A stretch of DNA of 64,000 nt from Candidatus Wolframiiraptor gerlachensis (GTDB lineage Archaea; Thermoproteota; Nitrososphaeria_A; Caldarchaeales; Wolframiiraptoraceae), in contig JAJPCT020000017.1 in assembly GCA_021323375.2 (NCBI GenBank), positions 1 through 64,000 on the forward strand. Reading direction: 5' to 3'. Under the pieces are notes generated by a model. The model did no database searches. It saw nothing but the letters and a program-made list of their open reading frames with translations, and was not told where the DNA came from. Both the position numbers and the translations under genes were made by a program. Within the stretch, counting starts at the first letter, position 1. Each line of letters starts with the position of its first letter. This document shows positions 22,436 to 31,178 of the stretch, piece by piece.

Positions 22436-23539
22436 TTACCCGAGACCCGACTCCTTGAGAATGAGCTCGGCATCCTCAACGCCCGGCCTATACTTATGTA
22501 GAATTGTGTATCGGTCCGGCCTTATCCTCCAAGCCTCGATTATTGCGTTGATTATCAGGCTTCTCGGCAGCCCAACCTCATCAAGGCCCGTTGGAAGCCC
22601 CACCCTCCTAAAATACTCCCGGATCATTTTTAGACGATATCTCTCGTCCGTCCACCAGTCAGGGTTCCTCATCTCATGATATGCGGCCATGAGCAGTGTG
22701 CCCATAGCACATTGGACTCCATGAGGATATTTACGCCCCAGCTTCATGTCGAGGTAGTGGCTGATTAGGTGCTCGCTCCCAGATGCCGGCCTCGACGACC
22801 CCGTGATCATCATGGCCACCCCGCAGTTTATTAGGGCTCTTATGAGCGGTTCAAGAGATTCCACCAACCCCCCAGATCCCATTATAGAGCTCGTGAGGGA
22901 TTCTAGCGACTCGAGGATGAGGCTCTCGGCGGTTGGGCAGTATGACTCGCCCACATCTTCTCTACCGAGCTGCCAATCCTTGATCGAGACAATCTTCGCG
23001 AGGACATCGCCGTAGCCGGATATTATCAGCCTCCCTGGAGCAGACTTGATTATCTCGAGATCGATGACAGCCAGCCTAGGCGATCTCATGAGGATCGATT
23101 TCCTCCCACCCTCATCGAAGAGCGAGACTATCGGTGAGACTATGCCATCATGGGAGGGCGCTGTGGGGATTGAAACAAAGCTCGCGCCAGCCTTATATGC
23201 CGCGTATTTGGCCACATCTATAACCGTCCCACCCCCAACGCCTACAACAGATCTAACGCCCCCCACCTTAACAGCGAGCTCCTCGGCATTCCAGAATGTG
23301 GGAGCTGTAACAAGAAAGCCTCTAGCCCCAAGCAATTCCTCAACCCGGCTTCCAGCCACCTTATACGTGATCTCATCGTAGAATACCGCATAGGGGGGTT
23401 CTAGGCCGAGATCACCGAATCTCGGAACAACCTCTTCCAGGGAGCCTATGAAAACCGCCTCAAGCGATCTATCATGGGGATAGCCGCAGCCGCATTCATC
23501 CCGAGACTTTAGGGCATGCTTGAACTCGAGCTTCTTCAA
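22436..23539 (-). CDS. egsA: sn-glycerol-1-phosphate dehydrogenase
   Basis: Makes sn-glycerol-1-phosphate, the archaeal lipid backbone precursor, from DHAP using NAD(P)H. The 367-residue sequence has SVVGVGGGTVIDVAKYAA, SIPTAPSHDGIVSPIVSL and putative zinc ligands in SGYGDVLAK, SGSEHLISHYLD and KYPHGVQ. It starts with TTG in the context of a TATA-like CTTTAAAAA. Its presence supports archaeal origin. It is divergent from the coiled-coil gene at 23674, across a repeat-rich intergenic region. Confidence 0.95.
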   Translation of the reverse strand: MKKLEFKHALKSRDECGCGYPHDRSLEAVFIGSLEEVVPRFGDLGLEPPYAVFYDEITYKVAGSRVEELLGARGFLVTAPTFWNAEELAVKVGGVRSVVGVGGGTVIDVAKYAAYKAGASFVSIPTAPSHDGIVSPIVSLFDEGGRKSILMRSPRLAVIDLEIIKSAPGRLIISGYGDVLAKIVSIKDWQLGREDVGESYCPTAESLILESLESLTSSIMGSGGLVESLEPLIRALINCGVAMMITGSSRPASGSEHLISHYLDMKLGRKYPHGVQCAMGTLLMAAYHEMRNPDWWTDERYRLKMIREYFRRVGLPTGLDEVGLPRSLIINAIIEAWRIRPDRYTILHKYRPGVEDAELILKESGLG

Positions 23540-23578
23540 GCCCTCTCGGAGGCTAATTAAAGCATTTTTAAAGTTGCT

Positions 23579-23675
23579 CTTTCAGAATGAATAAACTTAG
23601 CCTTTCAGAATGAATCAACTATACGGGTTATACGGGCTATGAATAAACTTAAAAGCAATCAACTACACGGGTTAT
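23579..23675. repeat. interleaved short direct repeats in a divergent promoter
   Basis: Two modules alternate. CTTTCAGAATGAAT(A/C)AACT occurs at 23579 and 23602, with a partial copy ATGAATAAACTTA at 23639. AATCAACTA(T/C)ACGGGTTAT occurs at 23613-23631 and 23657-23675. The last copy runs into the start codon of the downstream gene and includes a TATA-like CTTAAAAG (23648-23655). They could be tandem regulator sites or a local duplication. They are too few and irregular for a CRISPR array. Confidence 0.55.
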
Positions 23676-24471
23676 GAGGATGCCTAAGCGCATTATAATT
23701 AAGGACTCGGATCTGGAGAATGCCGAGCCTGTCATAGAGCCTGTTGAGGAGGCTGAGAAGCCCGCTGAACCCTCCATCGAGGCTGAAATTACTGAGAGAA
23801 AGGAGGATATAATGCTTGAGAAGGCTATCGCGGATGCCGACGCGGCATATGAGCTCGTCCTCGGCAAGATAGATGAGATAAGGATTAGGGAGGAGGTTAC
23901 CCAGAAAAAGTTCTTGGATGATCCAGGGATGAGCCTCGCGATCCTGAAGAAGCTCATCCAGCGCTGGGACTCCATGAGAGAGGAACTGATACGCTATATT
24001 GATGACGCGATCGAGAGATATCGTAAACTGGCCGAGCTATTGGAGGAGAGGTTCTCGAGCATCGAGGAGGAACTTTACTTCAATCAAGTTGAGCTGGATA
24101 CGATAATGCAGCTTGAGTCTCAGGGAAAGCCTATCTCCGTCTCGAAGAAGGAGGAGCTTGAGAACCTTATCCCGAGGCTGAGGGAGGGGCTAGCCCAGCT
24201 CGATAAGAAGATCAAGGAGGTTAATGGAAGAATCGAAGAGCTTAAGAGGATGCGGGAGAACGTGTATGAGGCGACCTCATATAAGAGGCTCGCGGACGAT
24301 ATATTCACGCAGATAGTCAATAGCCTTCAGACGAAGTATGAGAGCCCGGAGGAGGCGGCGGTGAAGATCAGGTCTCAGGTCGAGATCATCGCCCAGCGCG
24401 AGGGGATCCCGAGGGAGTACGCGACTCTCTATCTCTGGAAGAGGTTAAAGGGCCAGCTTAGGACCGGCTGA
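23674..24471 (+). CDS. coiled-coil protein of unknown function
   Basis: A 265-residue acidic helical protein. The N-terminal ~45 residues are Pro/Glu-rich and disordered-like (VIEPVEEAEKPAEPS). Heptad coils follow at ~110-200 (LAELLEERFSSIEEEL, LAQLDKKIKEVNGRIEELKRM), and the C-terminal ~50 residues form a compact helical part ending IPREYATLYLWKRLKGQL. I considered CdvA because cdvB/cdvC lie 3 kb away, but no PRC-barrel-like N-terminus is present. The ATG immediately follows the repeat array and fits leaderless expression. Confidence 0.75.
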   Translation: MRMPKRIIIKDSDLENAEPVIEPVEEAEKPAEPSIEAEITERKEDIMLEKAIADADAAYELVLGKIDEIRIREEVTQKKFLDDPGMSLAILKKLIQRWDSMREELIRYIDDAIERYRKLAELLEERFSSIEEELYFNQVELDTIMQLESQGKPISVSKKEELENLIPRLREGLAQLDKKIKEVNGRIEELKRMRENVYEATSYKRLADDIFTQIVNSLQTKYESPEEAAVKIRSQVEIIAQREGIPREYATLYLWKRLKGQLRTG

Positions 24472-24865
24472 GCACAGGCCTAAACTTGTAGCCATACTCG
24501 ATTATTCCCTGCTCCCCATTAACTCTCACTTTCCGGAAGACCGCCTCGACGCGGATACCATCTCTCAACTCATCCTCTTTGAAGTCTGTGAGCTGTGAGA
24601 GGATCTTCGTTCCATCCTCGAGCTCTATGAGGCCTATGGAGTATGGCGCGTAGCGCTCAAACTCTTTTGGAGGGGACCTGATCACCGTGTATGCTATAAG
24701 CCTGCCCGAGCCCGGTAGCTCGACTTGTGTGAACTCCCTAGACCTGCATCTCCTACAGATTACTGGCTTATAGTGGTGGAAGGCCCCACAGTGGGTACAT
24801 TTCCAGCCCGCGAGCCTATAGAGGAATGATATGTTTCTCCAGTAGCCGGTGACCCTCATACCCAT
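24458..24865 (-). CDS. DUF35 OB-fold protein of the thiolase/HMG-CoA synthase complex
   Basis: A 135-residue protein with an N-terminal zinc ribbon (CTHC...CRRC) and a DUF35 OB-fold (GRLIAYTVIRSPP, YSIGLIELEDGT). In archaea this protein bridges acetoacetyl-CoA thiolase and HMG-CoA synthase, allowing channelling of acetoacetyl-CoA into the mevalonate pathway. Its ATG shares one base with the thiolase stop (TAATG), and HMG-CoA synthase lies just upstream, the standard trio order. Its 3' end overlaps the convergent coiled-coil gene by 14 bases. Confidence 0.92.
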   Translation of the reverse strand: MGMRVTGYWRNISFLYRLAGWKCTHCGAFHHYKPVICRRCRSREFTQVELPGSGRLIAYTVIRSPPKEFERYAPYSIGLIELEDGTKILSQLTDFKEDELRDGIRVEAVFRKVRVNGEQGIIEYGYKFRPVLSRS

Positions 24866-26025
24866 TACACCTCCTCTATTTTAAGCAGGCTTGTGAAGGC
24901 TGCTGCGCCGACGCCGCTCAAGGATATCGCCAGCCCAGTCCTCGGCTTATCAAGCTGATTCTTCCCAGCACGCCCAGTAAGCTGGAGATATATCTCCGCG
25001 ACTTGATAGATTGCTGTCGCGCCGAATGGATGGCCCCGCGCCTTAAGCCCCCCGAAGGTATTGCAAGGAAGGCGGCCATTTAGCCCGAACTCGCCCTTCA
25101 TGGCCAATTTGCCCGCGGCGCCGGGCGGAGAAAATCCCCCTGACTCCAAGCAGAGGGCGCCAAGTATGGATACTGAGTCATGGAGCTCCACCATGTTCAC
25201 CTCACCCCTACTGACCCCTGCCTGCTCCAATACCTTGCTCACCGACAACATGACGGACTGGAGCCTAAGAGGATCCTCCCTATCAAAGGGATTCATGTAA
25301 TCCGTCGCGGAGGATATGAATATCTTGATCTTGGGAGATTTCAGCCTGCGAGCTAGTCCCTCGCTCACGAGGACTAGTGCCGCCGCTCCATCACCTATAC
25401 CACTTACCTCCAGCATCCTAAGAGGCTCCGCGATGAACGGCGACTCTAAGACACGATCCAAGGTTATCTTGAATGGATACTGGGCGTGGGCAACCCCCTC
25501 CGCATGCTCATGGCTTATTACTGGGAAGAATGGTATACCCTCATCACCATATCTCTTTGAGTAGAGCCTATAGAGTAGGGCGCTTATGGCGTAGAAGTCT
25601 GCTCCCATAAAGCCCTCATACCAGCTCCTCCCACTCATCATCAGCATCCCGGATGAGACCTCCTCGGGGAGGCCGTCTGAGAGCTTCTCCCCGCCAATGA
25701 CTAGGACCGCCTCAGATCTGCCCGAGGCTATATCGCAGAACCCCGAGTAGAGCGCGGCGGCCCCGGATGCCTCAGCCGCCTCGGACCTGAATGCCGGCAC
25801 CCCGACGAGACCGGTGCACTCCGCCATTAATGCACCCAAATTCGCCTGACACTGAAGATACTCGCTCAGTGCGCATCCCACGTAGATGGCGTTCACCGTG
25901 GAGACTCCCGCATCCTCTAGAGCCTTTACAGCCGCCTCGGCCATGAGCTGTTCTAGATCCTTATCCCAATGCTCCGCGATCTTCGTGAAGCCAACCCCGG
26001 CAACATATACGCCCACCATCACCAT
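24865..26025 (-). CDS. thiolase-family protein lacking the nucleophilic cysteine
   Basis: A 386-residue thiolase-fold protein in the position of archaeal acetoacetyl-CoA thiolase. The C-terminal NTFGGLKARGHPFGAT motif with its His and the ELHDSVS motif are present, as in SCP2-like thiolases. At the N-terminal nucleophile position, where CASG is expected, the sequence reads EAAEASGAAAL, with Glu encoded by GAG. Either another residue serves catalysis, the protein has become structural in the complex, or the real thiolase is elsewhere. It is adjacent to HMG-CoA synthase (start right after that stop) and DUF35. Confidence 0.88.
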   Translation of the reverse strand: MVMVGVYVAGVGFTKIAEHWDKDLEQLMAEAAVKALEDAGVSTVNAIYVGCALSEYLQCQANLGALMAECTGLVGVPAFRSEAAEASGAAALYSGFCDIASGRSEAVLVIGGEKLSDGLPEEVSSGMLMMSGRSWYEGFMGADFYAISALLYRLYSKRYGDEGIPFFPVISHEHAEGVAHAQYPFKITLDRVLESPFIAEPLRMLEVSGIGDGAAALVLVSEGLARRLKSPKIKIFISSATDYMNPFDREDPLRLQSVMLSVSKVLEQAGVSRGEVNMVELHDSVSILGALCLESGGFSPPGAAGKLAMKGEFGLNGRLPCNTFGGLKARGHPFGATAIYQVAEIYLQLTGRAGKNQLDKPRTGLAISLSGVGAAAFTSLLKIEEV

Positions 26026-27075
26026 TCACCTCATGAGTATCTCATCTCTCAGCTTCAAGTATGTCGAGTAGTCTATGTAGATCTTGTTCCTGATGAATTC
26101 AGCGAGCTTGGGCGCTAGATCCCTCTTCTCCAAGATGCCATCAAGAACTCTGAGCACGAAGGCGTCGCTACCAGCCCCCGAACCATATGATGCTACGAGG
26201 ATTCTCTGGCCCGGCTGAGCCTGATCCAAGACATTTACTAGGCCGAGCAGCGAGCAGGCGCTATAAGTGTTCCCGACAAAGTTCGCTATCAAGCCCGGCG
26301 AGACCTTCTCCTGCCCCACCTTGAAGTACTTCGCGACTGCTAGGGGGAACTTCATATTGGGCTGATGAAATATAACATAGTCTATCTCATTAAGCGTGTA
26401 GCCATCATTCTCGAGAAGGGATTGCACGGCGCCGATTATGTGCTTGAAGTATGCTGGCTCACCCGTGAACCTCGCAGCATGCATCGGATACCTATCACCC
26501 GGCCTTCTCCAGAAGTCTGGTGTATCGGTTGCATAGCCGCTCCAGGCCTCTATCTCTGCGATTGCCCTATGATCTGTTTTCCCCAGTATGAATGCGGCAG
26601 CCCCGCTTGCGGCCGTGTATTCAAGCGCATCGCCCGGCCTCCCCTGCGCCGTGTCGGCGCCGATCGCCAGTCCATATTCCACCTGGCCCGAGCGGATCAA
26701 GCTCGCTATTATCGCCATTGCTTCGCTCCCAGCCTTGCAGGCGAATTCTAGGTCTGCTGCAAGCTTCGTGGGAGAGGCTCCAATTGCCTCGGCCACAATC
26801 GTCCCGGTAGGCTTGACAGCATAGGGCTTCGACTCGCTCCCCACATAGACTGCGCCGATCCTCCTCGGGTCTATCTTGGCTCTTCTCAGGGCTATTCTCG
26901 CGGCCTCAACAGCCATCGTCGCCGCATCCTCATCAATACCGGCCACCGTCTTCTCCGCGACGGGAAACCCGGACTTATCCTGCCCCCACATCCGGCCTAT
27001 CTCCTCGGCCCTTATCCTGTATCTCGGGATATAGCCGCCGTAACCTTGAATCGCCACCCCACCTAGCTTAACCAT
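26026..27075 (-). CDS. hydroxymethylglutaryl-CoA synthase
   Basis: Condenses acetyl-CoA and acetoacetyl-CoA to HMG-CoA for archaeal isoprenoid lipids. From ATG 27075 (GGGGGAG ribosome-binding site) the protein is ~349 residues. The catalytic Glu lies in GIDEDAATMAV, the Cys in LEFACKAGSEA and the His in FHQPNMKFP. It ends DYSTYLKLRDEI, a typical archaeal HMGS tail. It heads the HMGS-thiolase-DUF35 operon. The 17-residue N-terminal extension of the ORF track is unlikely. Confidence 0.95.
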   Translation of the reverse strand: MVKLGGVAIQGYGGYIPRYRIRAEEIGRMWGQDKSGFPVAEKTVAGIDEDAATMAVEAARIALRRAKIDPRRIGAVYVGSESKPYAVKPTGTIVAEAIGASPTKLAADLEFACKAGSEAMAIIASLIRSGQVEYGLAIGADTAQGRPGDALEYTAASGAAAFILGKTDHRAIAEIEAWSGYATDTPDFWRRPGDRYPMHAARFTGEPAYFKHIIGAVQSLLENDGYTLNEIDYVIFHQPNMKFPLAVAKYFKVGQEKVSPGLIANFVGNTYSACSLLGLVNVLDQAQPGQRILVASYGSGAGSDAFVLRVLDGILEKRDLAPKLAEFIRNKIYIDYSTYLKLRDEILMR

Positions 27076-27184
27076 ATCTCCCCCGGAGCTTTTTTCCGGG
27101 CCCCTCTTAAATATTGTCGAGGACATGTTCGTTGATTAACGTAGAGAGAAGCCTTAAGCATCGAGCGCCCTAGCCTGCAAGTGT

Positions 27185-27655
27185 ATGAGGAAGGCCGTCA
27201 AGCGTGCAGAGAAGCTCGATGAGAAGGATCTTCTTATCCTGAGGGAGCTTGAGCTGGATTCGTCTAGGAGTTTGAGGGAGCTTGCCGAGGTCTTGGGCAT
27301 GCCGAGGACGACAGTCCAAGATAGGATTAACAGGCTTAGGAGGATTGGTGTGATAAAGGGCTTCACGGTGAAGCTTGATAAGGCGAAACTCGGCAAAAGC
27401 ACACTCGCCTTCGTCCTCGTCTCCTTCATGCCCGGCTCTGACATCTCCCAGAAAGCCCTAGCCCATGAGATCGCCATGCTCGACAATGTCGAGGAGGTCC
27501 ATCTTATCACAGGAGAATGGGATATACTGCTCAAGGTAAGAGGATCCTCAATCAAGGAGATAGGAGACTTGGTCATAGACAAGCTTAGGGGGATGCGTGG
27601 GGTCGCGAGAACCCTCACCTGCGTCGCCGTCCACAGCGTCAAAGAGGATCCATGA
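27185..27655 (+). CDS. Lrp/AsnC-family transcriptional regulator
   Basis: A 156-residue regulator with an N-terminal winged helix-turn-helix (SLRELAEVLGMPRTTVQDRINRLRRIGVIKGFTV) and a C-terminal RAM/AsnC ligand-binding domain (FVLVSFMPG, LDNVEEVHLITGEWDILLKV). It is divergent from the HMG-CoA synthase operon and 31 bases upstream of cdvC on the same strand, so it may be cotranscribed with cdvC or control either neighbour. The effector is unknown. Confidence 0.92.
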   Translation: MRKAVKRAEKLDEKDLLILRELELDSSRSLRELAEVLGMPRTTVQDRINRLRRIGVIKGFTVKLDKAKLGKSTLAFVLVSFMPGSDISQKALAHEIAMLDNVEEVHLITGEWDILLKVRGSSIKEIGDLVIDKLRGMRGVARTLTCVAVHSVKEDP

Positions 27656-27686
27656 GGAGCAAATTATCCGCGTATTCCCATAAGCT

Positions 27687-28865
27687 ATGGATACGTATTC
27701 CATTATACGCGGTCTTAAGCATAGGTTTTATGCCTATGGATTCCCGGGGAAAGGCTCGAAGGATATGAAAGAGCTTGAGAGGCTCGCAGCTGAAAAGGCT
27801 CGCGCCGCCGTCAAATATGATAAGATCGGGATGAGGGAGGAGGCGGCGAAGCGGTATCGCGAGGCTATAGCCCTCCTAGAGAAGCTCATAGAGCTCACTG
27901 ATGACCCGGTCATGAAGAGGATCTACGAGGAGAAACAGGCGCAGTATAGGCGGAGGATCGAGGCGCTAAGCGAGAAGGTCTCGGTTGGCGGGAGATCCGA
28001 TGAGCAAGCTGAGGTTGATGAGAGCTTCATAATCCAGAATCCGCCACCCGTCAAGTGGGATGATGTAATTGGATTGGAACAGGCGAAGAAGGCTATTCTC
28101 GAGAGCATAATCTACCCCATGAAGAGGCCTGACCTCTTCCCACTAGGATGGCCTCGCGGGATTCTGTTATTCGGGCCCCCGGGCTGTGGCAAGACCATGC
28201 TCGCGGCCGCGGTCGCGAACGAGATAGACGCGGTCTTCATGCACGTGGATGCCTCTCTGATAATGTCGAAGTGGCTCGGCGAGTCTGAGAGAAACATAGC
28301 CAAGATCTTCAACGCCGCGAGGAAGTATGAGTCCACGGGCAAGCCCGTGATAATCTTCATAGATGAGGTGGACTCGCTTGCCGCGGTGAGGCTGAATGAG
28401 GTTGGGGGAGAGGCTAGAGCAAGAAACCAGCTGATAAAGGAGATGGATGGCCTGCTGGATAAGGGCAGGAAGAGCCTAATCTATATACTGGCCGCGACGA
28501 ATAAGCCCTGGCTCCTTGACGAGCCTTTCATCAGGAGATTCCAGAAGAGGATCTACATAGGATTACCGAGTTATGAGGCGAGGCTCCGGCTATTCCAATA
28601 CTATGCGGGGAAGCTGAACCTTGATAACGTGGACTTCGCGGAGCTCGCGAAGATAACGGAGGGCTACTCAGCCGCCGACATATACTCGATATGCGTGGAA
28701 GTTCAGACGAAGATCGTCAGCGAGTTCTTCGAGCAGGGTGGAGAAGAGCCGAGGAAGATAACAATGGAAGACTTCTTGGAGGTTATCAGGAGCAGGAAGC
28801 CAAGCATCGACCCAAAGAGCATAGAGAAGATGATGGAGTGGTATGAGAGGTTTGGCGCCCTCTAG
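27687..28865 (+). CDS. cdvC: CdvC/Vps4-like AAA ATPase
   Basis: Remodels ESCRT-III (CdvB) polymers in cell division and membrane scission. The 392-residue chain has an N-terminal MIT-like three-helix domain (~25-95: LERLAAEKARAAVKYDK, AAKRYREAIALLEKL), then a linker and an AAA domain: WDDVIGLEQAKKAI, Walker A GPPGCGKTM, Walker B VIIFIDEVDSL, sensor AATNKPWLLDEPFIRRFQKR. The C-terminus ends DPKSIEKMMEWYERFG, a Vps4-like helix. It converges with cdvB, overlapping at the 3' ends by 4 bases. Confidence 0.94.
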   Translation: MDTYSIIRGLKHRFYAYGFPGKGSKDMKELERLAAEKARAAVKYDKIGMREEAAKRYREAIALLEKLIELTDDPVMKRIYEEKQAQYRRRIEALSEKVSVGGRSDEQAEVDESFIIQNPPPVKWDDVIGLEQAKKAILESIIYPMKRPDLFPLGWPRGILLFGPPGCGKTMLAAAVANEIDAVFMHVDASLIMSKWLGESERNIAKIFNAARKYESTGKPVIIFIDEVDSLAAVRLNEVGGEARARNQLIKEMDGLLDKGRKSLIYILAATNKPWLLDEPFIRRFQKRIYIGLPSYEARLRLFQYYAGKLNLDNVDFAELAKITEGYSAADIYSICVEVQTKIVSEFFEQGGEEPRKITMEDFLEVIRSRKPSIDPKSIEKMMEWYERFGAL

Positions 28866-29602
28866 CCGACGAGCTCTATCAACCCCTTCTCCTCTAATTT
28901 CATCAGTATCTCCTTAACCTGCTTGACGTCTATTCCAAGCTCCTTCGCGCATTTCTTCAGGTTGATCTCGGAGCCGGCTTTCGATAGATATGAATAGACC
29001 ATCTGCTCGATCTCCGAGAGCTGCGGGACGTCCGGGAATGATTCCTTGATCCGCTCGGCCGCGAGCCTTCTAGCCTCTTCAAGAACCTTCTTCGCGTCCT
29101 CGCTCACCTCCTGTGTTCCGATCTCCACGGCACTGGCCATATTCGAGCTAGTGAAGTCCTCGATGTAGCAAGCGAGCTCGTGCAAGTTCTTGGCCGCATC
29201 CGGCGCCACCCCAGCCACCTCATCCTCCACTTCAGCAATTAGCGAGAGGAGAGGCACGACTAAGCCTATGAGATCACTCACCTCGATTATCGTCTCGAGC
29301 CTGAGCTTCACCTGTTCCAGCATCAGCTGCGACCTCCTAACCATCTTAGCCAGCTTCCTCAACTCAGCTATCTCCTCGGCATATATTGAGGCCCTCTCCT
29401 CGTCCCCAGACTCCATGGCGTCCACGACCTGCTCGAAGTATTCCTTGCTCCTTGACACCAGCTCTCGATACTTGGACTCGAGCCTAAGGATCTGGGCATT
29501 AAGCTTGCTAAGGGACTGCTCAAGATTACGCCTAACCTCCTCTCTCGCCTCCTCGTCAATGAATGGATCTACTTTATAGCCGTCTCCGCCAGGCACTTGC
29601 AT
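28862..29602 (-). CDS. cdvB: CdvB, ESCRT-III-like division protein
   Basis: A 246-residue Snf7-type helical protein (core ~20-170: LEQSLSKLNAQILRLESKYRE, AEEIAELRKLAKMVRRSQLMLEQVKLRLETI), expected to form polymers at the division site. After the core, SFPDVPQL resembles a MIM2 motif that would bind the MIT domain of CdvC. The last ~55 residues form a winged helix (IEQMVYSYLSKAGSEINLKKCAKELGI), as in crenarchaeal CdvB, where it binds CdvA. CdvA is not recognisable in the window. Confidence 0.88.
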   Translation of the reverse strand: MQVPGGDGYKVDPFIDEEAREEVRRNLEQSLSKLNAQILRLESKYRELVSRSKEYFEQVVDAMESGDEERASIYAEEIAELRKLAKMVRRSQLMLEQVKLRLETIIEVSDLIGLVVPLLSLIAEVEDEVAGVAPDAAKNLHELACYIEDFTSSNMASAVEIGTQEVSEDAKKVLEEARRLAAERIKESFPDVPQLSEIEQMVYSYLSKAGSEINLKKCAKELGIDVKQVKEILMKLEEKGLIELVG

Positions 29603-29723
29603 GCGCAGAATGCTCTCAAGCTTCCGGTCTCTTAAAGTGTTTTGGAGAAATCAAGCATGATGTGATGTCTATGGGATTCTTGGAGAAATACCGCTCACAT
29701 GTTCTAGGTTTGGCCACGGGGGA

Positions 29724-31178
29724 TCAGGAATACCTCCTCCCAAATAGGAGCCTCGTCTCCCCCATGGCCCTCAGCTCCACCTCCCTAACCCTTACGACCA
29801 CCGGGAGATCATTCACCACGCGACCTATTATCAGGCAGTGCCTCGGGGGGAGCATCTTCGCTATCCTCTTAACCGTGTCAGAATCCACCCTTGAGGCCTT
29901 AGATATATAGTTCAGGTCAGACTCGTTCGTGAAGTTGAAGAGGAAGATGTTGTCGGCCTGCCTATATATCATCTCGGGGATACTGTCAGGTTGATTCGTC
30001 ACGAATATTGGGAATATGCCGATATGCCTCATCCGCGTTACCAAATCATCCCAGTAGGTCTCCCTGAGGTATAGATGGGCCTCCTCAGCTACTAGGAAGA
30101 GGGGGTCTATGGCGCCTTCGCGCAAGAGGCTCGAGAGCTTGCTCAACACATACTCCACGATTATCTTCTTCGTCTGGTGGATGCTATTCGAGAGATCTAT
30201 CACGATTATCCCGCCGCTCCTAGAATTCAATACATCCTCGATCCTTACTGGGCTCTCATCATCGAAGAAGCCGGTCTCGCTGAGGCTTAGTAGCCTGCTC
30301 ATCAACGCCTCCCTCACCGACTCATGCATCTGCATCCTGCTGACCGCGTTTATCAGCCCCCTCAACGTAACCCTCCCCTCATTTCTCTCAACGGAGCTCC
30401 AGATCCTCATGAACTCCCTAATCGTGGTCGCGGGCGTCGCGAGGATGTGCTGGAGTATATCGGCCATAGTCTTGAGGCCGGCATCCTCAACCGAGACCCT
30501 GAAATTTTCCCCCGGCGTTAGCACATAATGCCTACCAGCCATCCTGCTCACCGAGCCATCAACGGTCTCTGATAGGCCGATGTATTCGCCGTTTATATCG
30601 AAGACCACCACCGTGGCCCCATACTCCGCAAGCGATGTTATCAGAAGCTTCGTCAGATAGGATTTACCAGTCTCCTTCTTTCCCGTTATTATCGTGAGCC
30701 TTCCATCAAGATCCTCGGCATATATTGAGATCGTCCCACTCATGCATTCCCCGATAATTATCCTCCTCCGGCCGCATGTCCTCATGAGATCGGAGATAAG
30801 CTCCGGAGAGGCCTTCTCTATCCTTGAGTTGAACCTAGATGGAAGCCAGATCACATCATTCCTCAGCGATCCATCAACGATTACTCCGCGGAACTTCGCT
30901 ATTATCCTGCGGGAATCCCTCACATCGAGGAGTATCGAGCCGACGCCATATGGGTCGAAATTCTTCATCGAGAAATGTTCTGATGCGAGCTCCCTCAGCA
31001 CGTCCTCGAGTATCCCCGGGACATCAGCATATTCTATGTCTATCACCTGTGCTAGGATGGATCTACCGCCATCAGTTATGAGTATGTAGTCTCCACGGAC
31101 TAGGGGCTCCTCATCAGGTGAGGCAAGGAGCTCGATCGTATCGCCATTCTTCGATAGTATCTTCACCTCGCAAATCAC
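29724..31178 (-). CDS. herA: HerA-like DNA helicase/translocase
   Basis: Hexameric FtsK/HerA-type ATPase working with NurA in DNA end resection. The 484-residue protein has a HAS-barrel-like N-terminus (~1-120), a P-loop TGKKETGKSYL (non-standard spacing residues but GxxxxGKS intact), VVVFDINGEYIGL, a Walker B-like PLFLVAEEAHLYL and the arginine/Q-loop region FPIFVTNQPDSIPE. It overlaps nurA by 4 bases downstream of it. Mre11 and Rad50, often in the same operon in other archaea, are absent here. Confidence 0.92.
   Translation of the reverse strand: MICEVKILSKNGDTIELLASPDEEPLVRGDYILITDGGRSILAQVIDIEYADVPGILEDVLRELASEHFSMKNFDPYGVGSILLDVRDSRRIIAKFRGVIVDGSLRNDVIWLPSRFNSRIEKASPELISDLMRTCGRRRIIIGECMSGTISIYAEDLDGRLTIITGKKETGKSYLTKLLITSLAEYGATVVVFDINGEYIGLSETVDGSVSRMAGRHYVLTPGENFRVSVEDAGLKTMADILQHILATPATTIREFMRIWSSVERNEGRVTLRGLINAVSRMQMHESVREALMSRLLSLSETGFFDDESPVRIEDVLNSRSGGIIVIDLSNSIHQTKKIIVEYVLSKLSSLLREGAIDPLFLVAEEAHLYLRETYWDDLVTRMRHIGIFPIFVTNQPDSIPEMIYRQADNIFLFNFTNESDLNYISKASRVDSDTVKRIAKMLPPRHCLIIGRVVNDLPVVVRVREVELRAMGETRLLFGRRYS

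Noticed and set aside
23579-23675. CRISPR-like repeat arrangement
   Set aside because: Repeat units are imperfect, only two or three copies, and spacers are absent or irregular; no cas genes are nearby.
23674-24471. CdvA
   Set aside because: Close to cdvB/cdvC and coiled-coil, but it lacks a PRC-barrel-like N-terminal domain and does not match CdvA in pattern.
29563-29910. 115-residue plus-strand ORF between cdvB and herA
   Set aside because: Mostly antisense to herA with no coding-like features; the ~120-base gap contains no supported gene.
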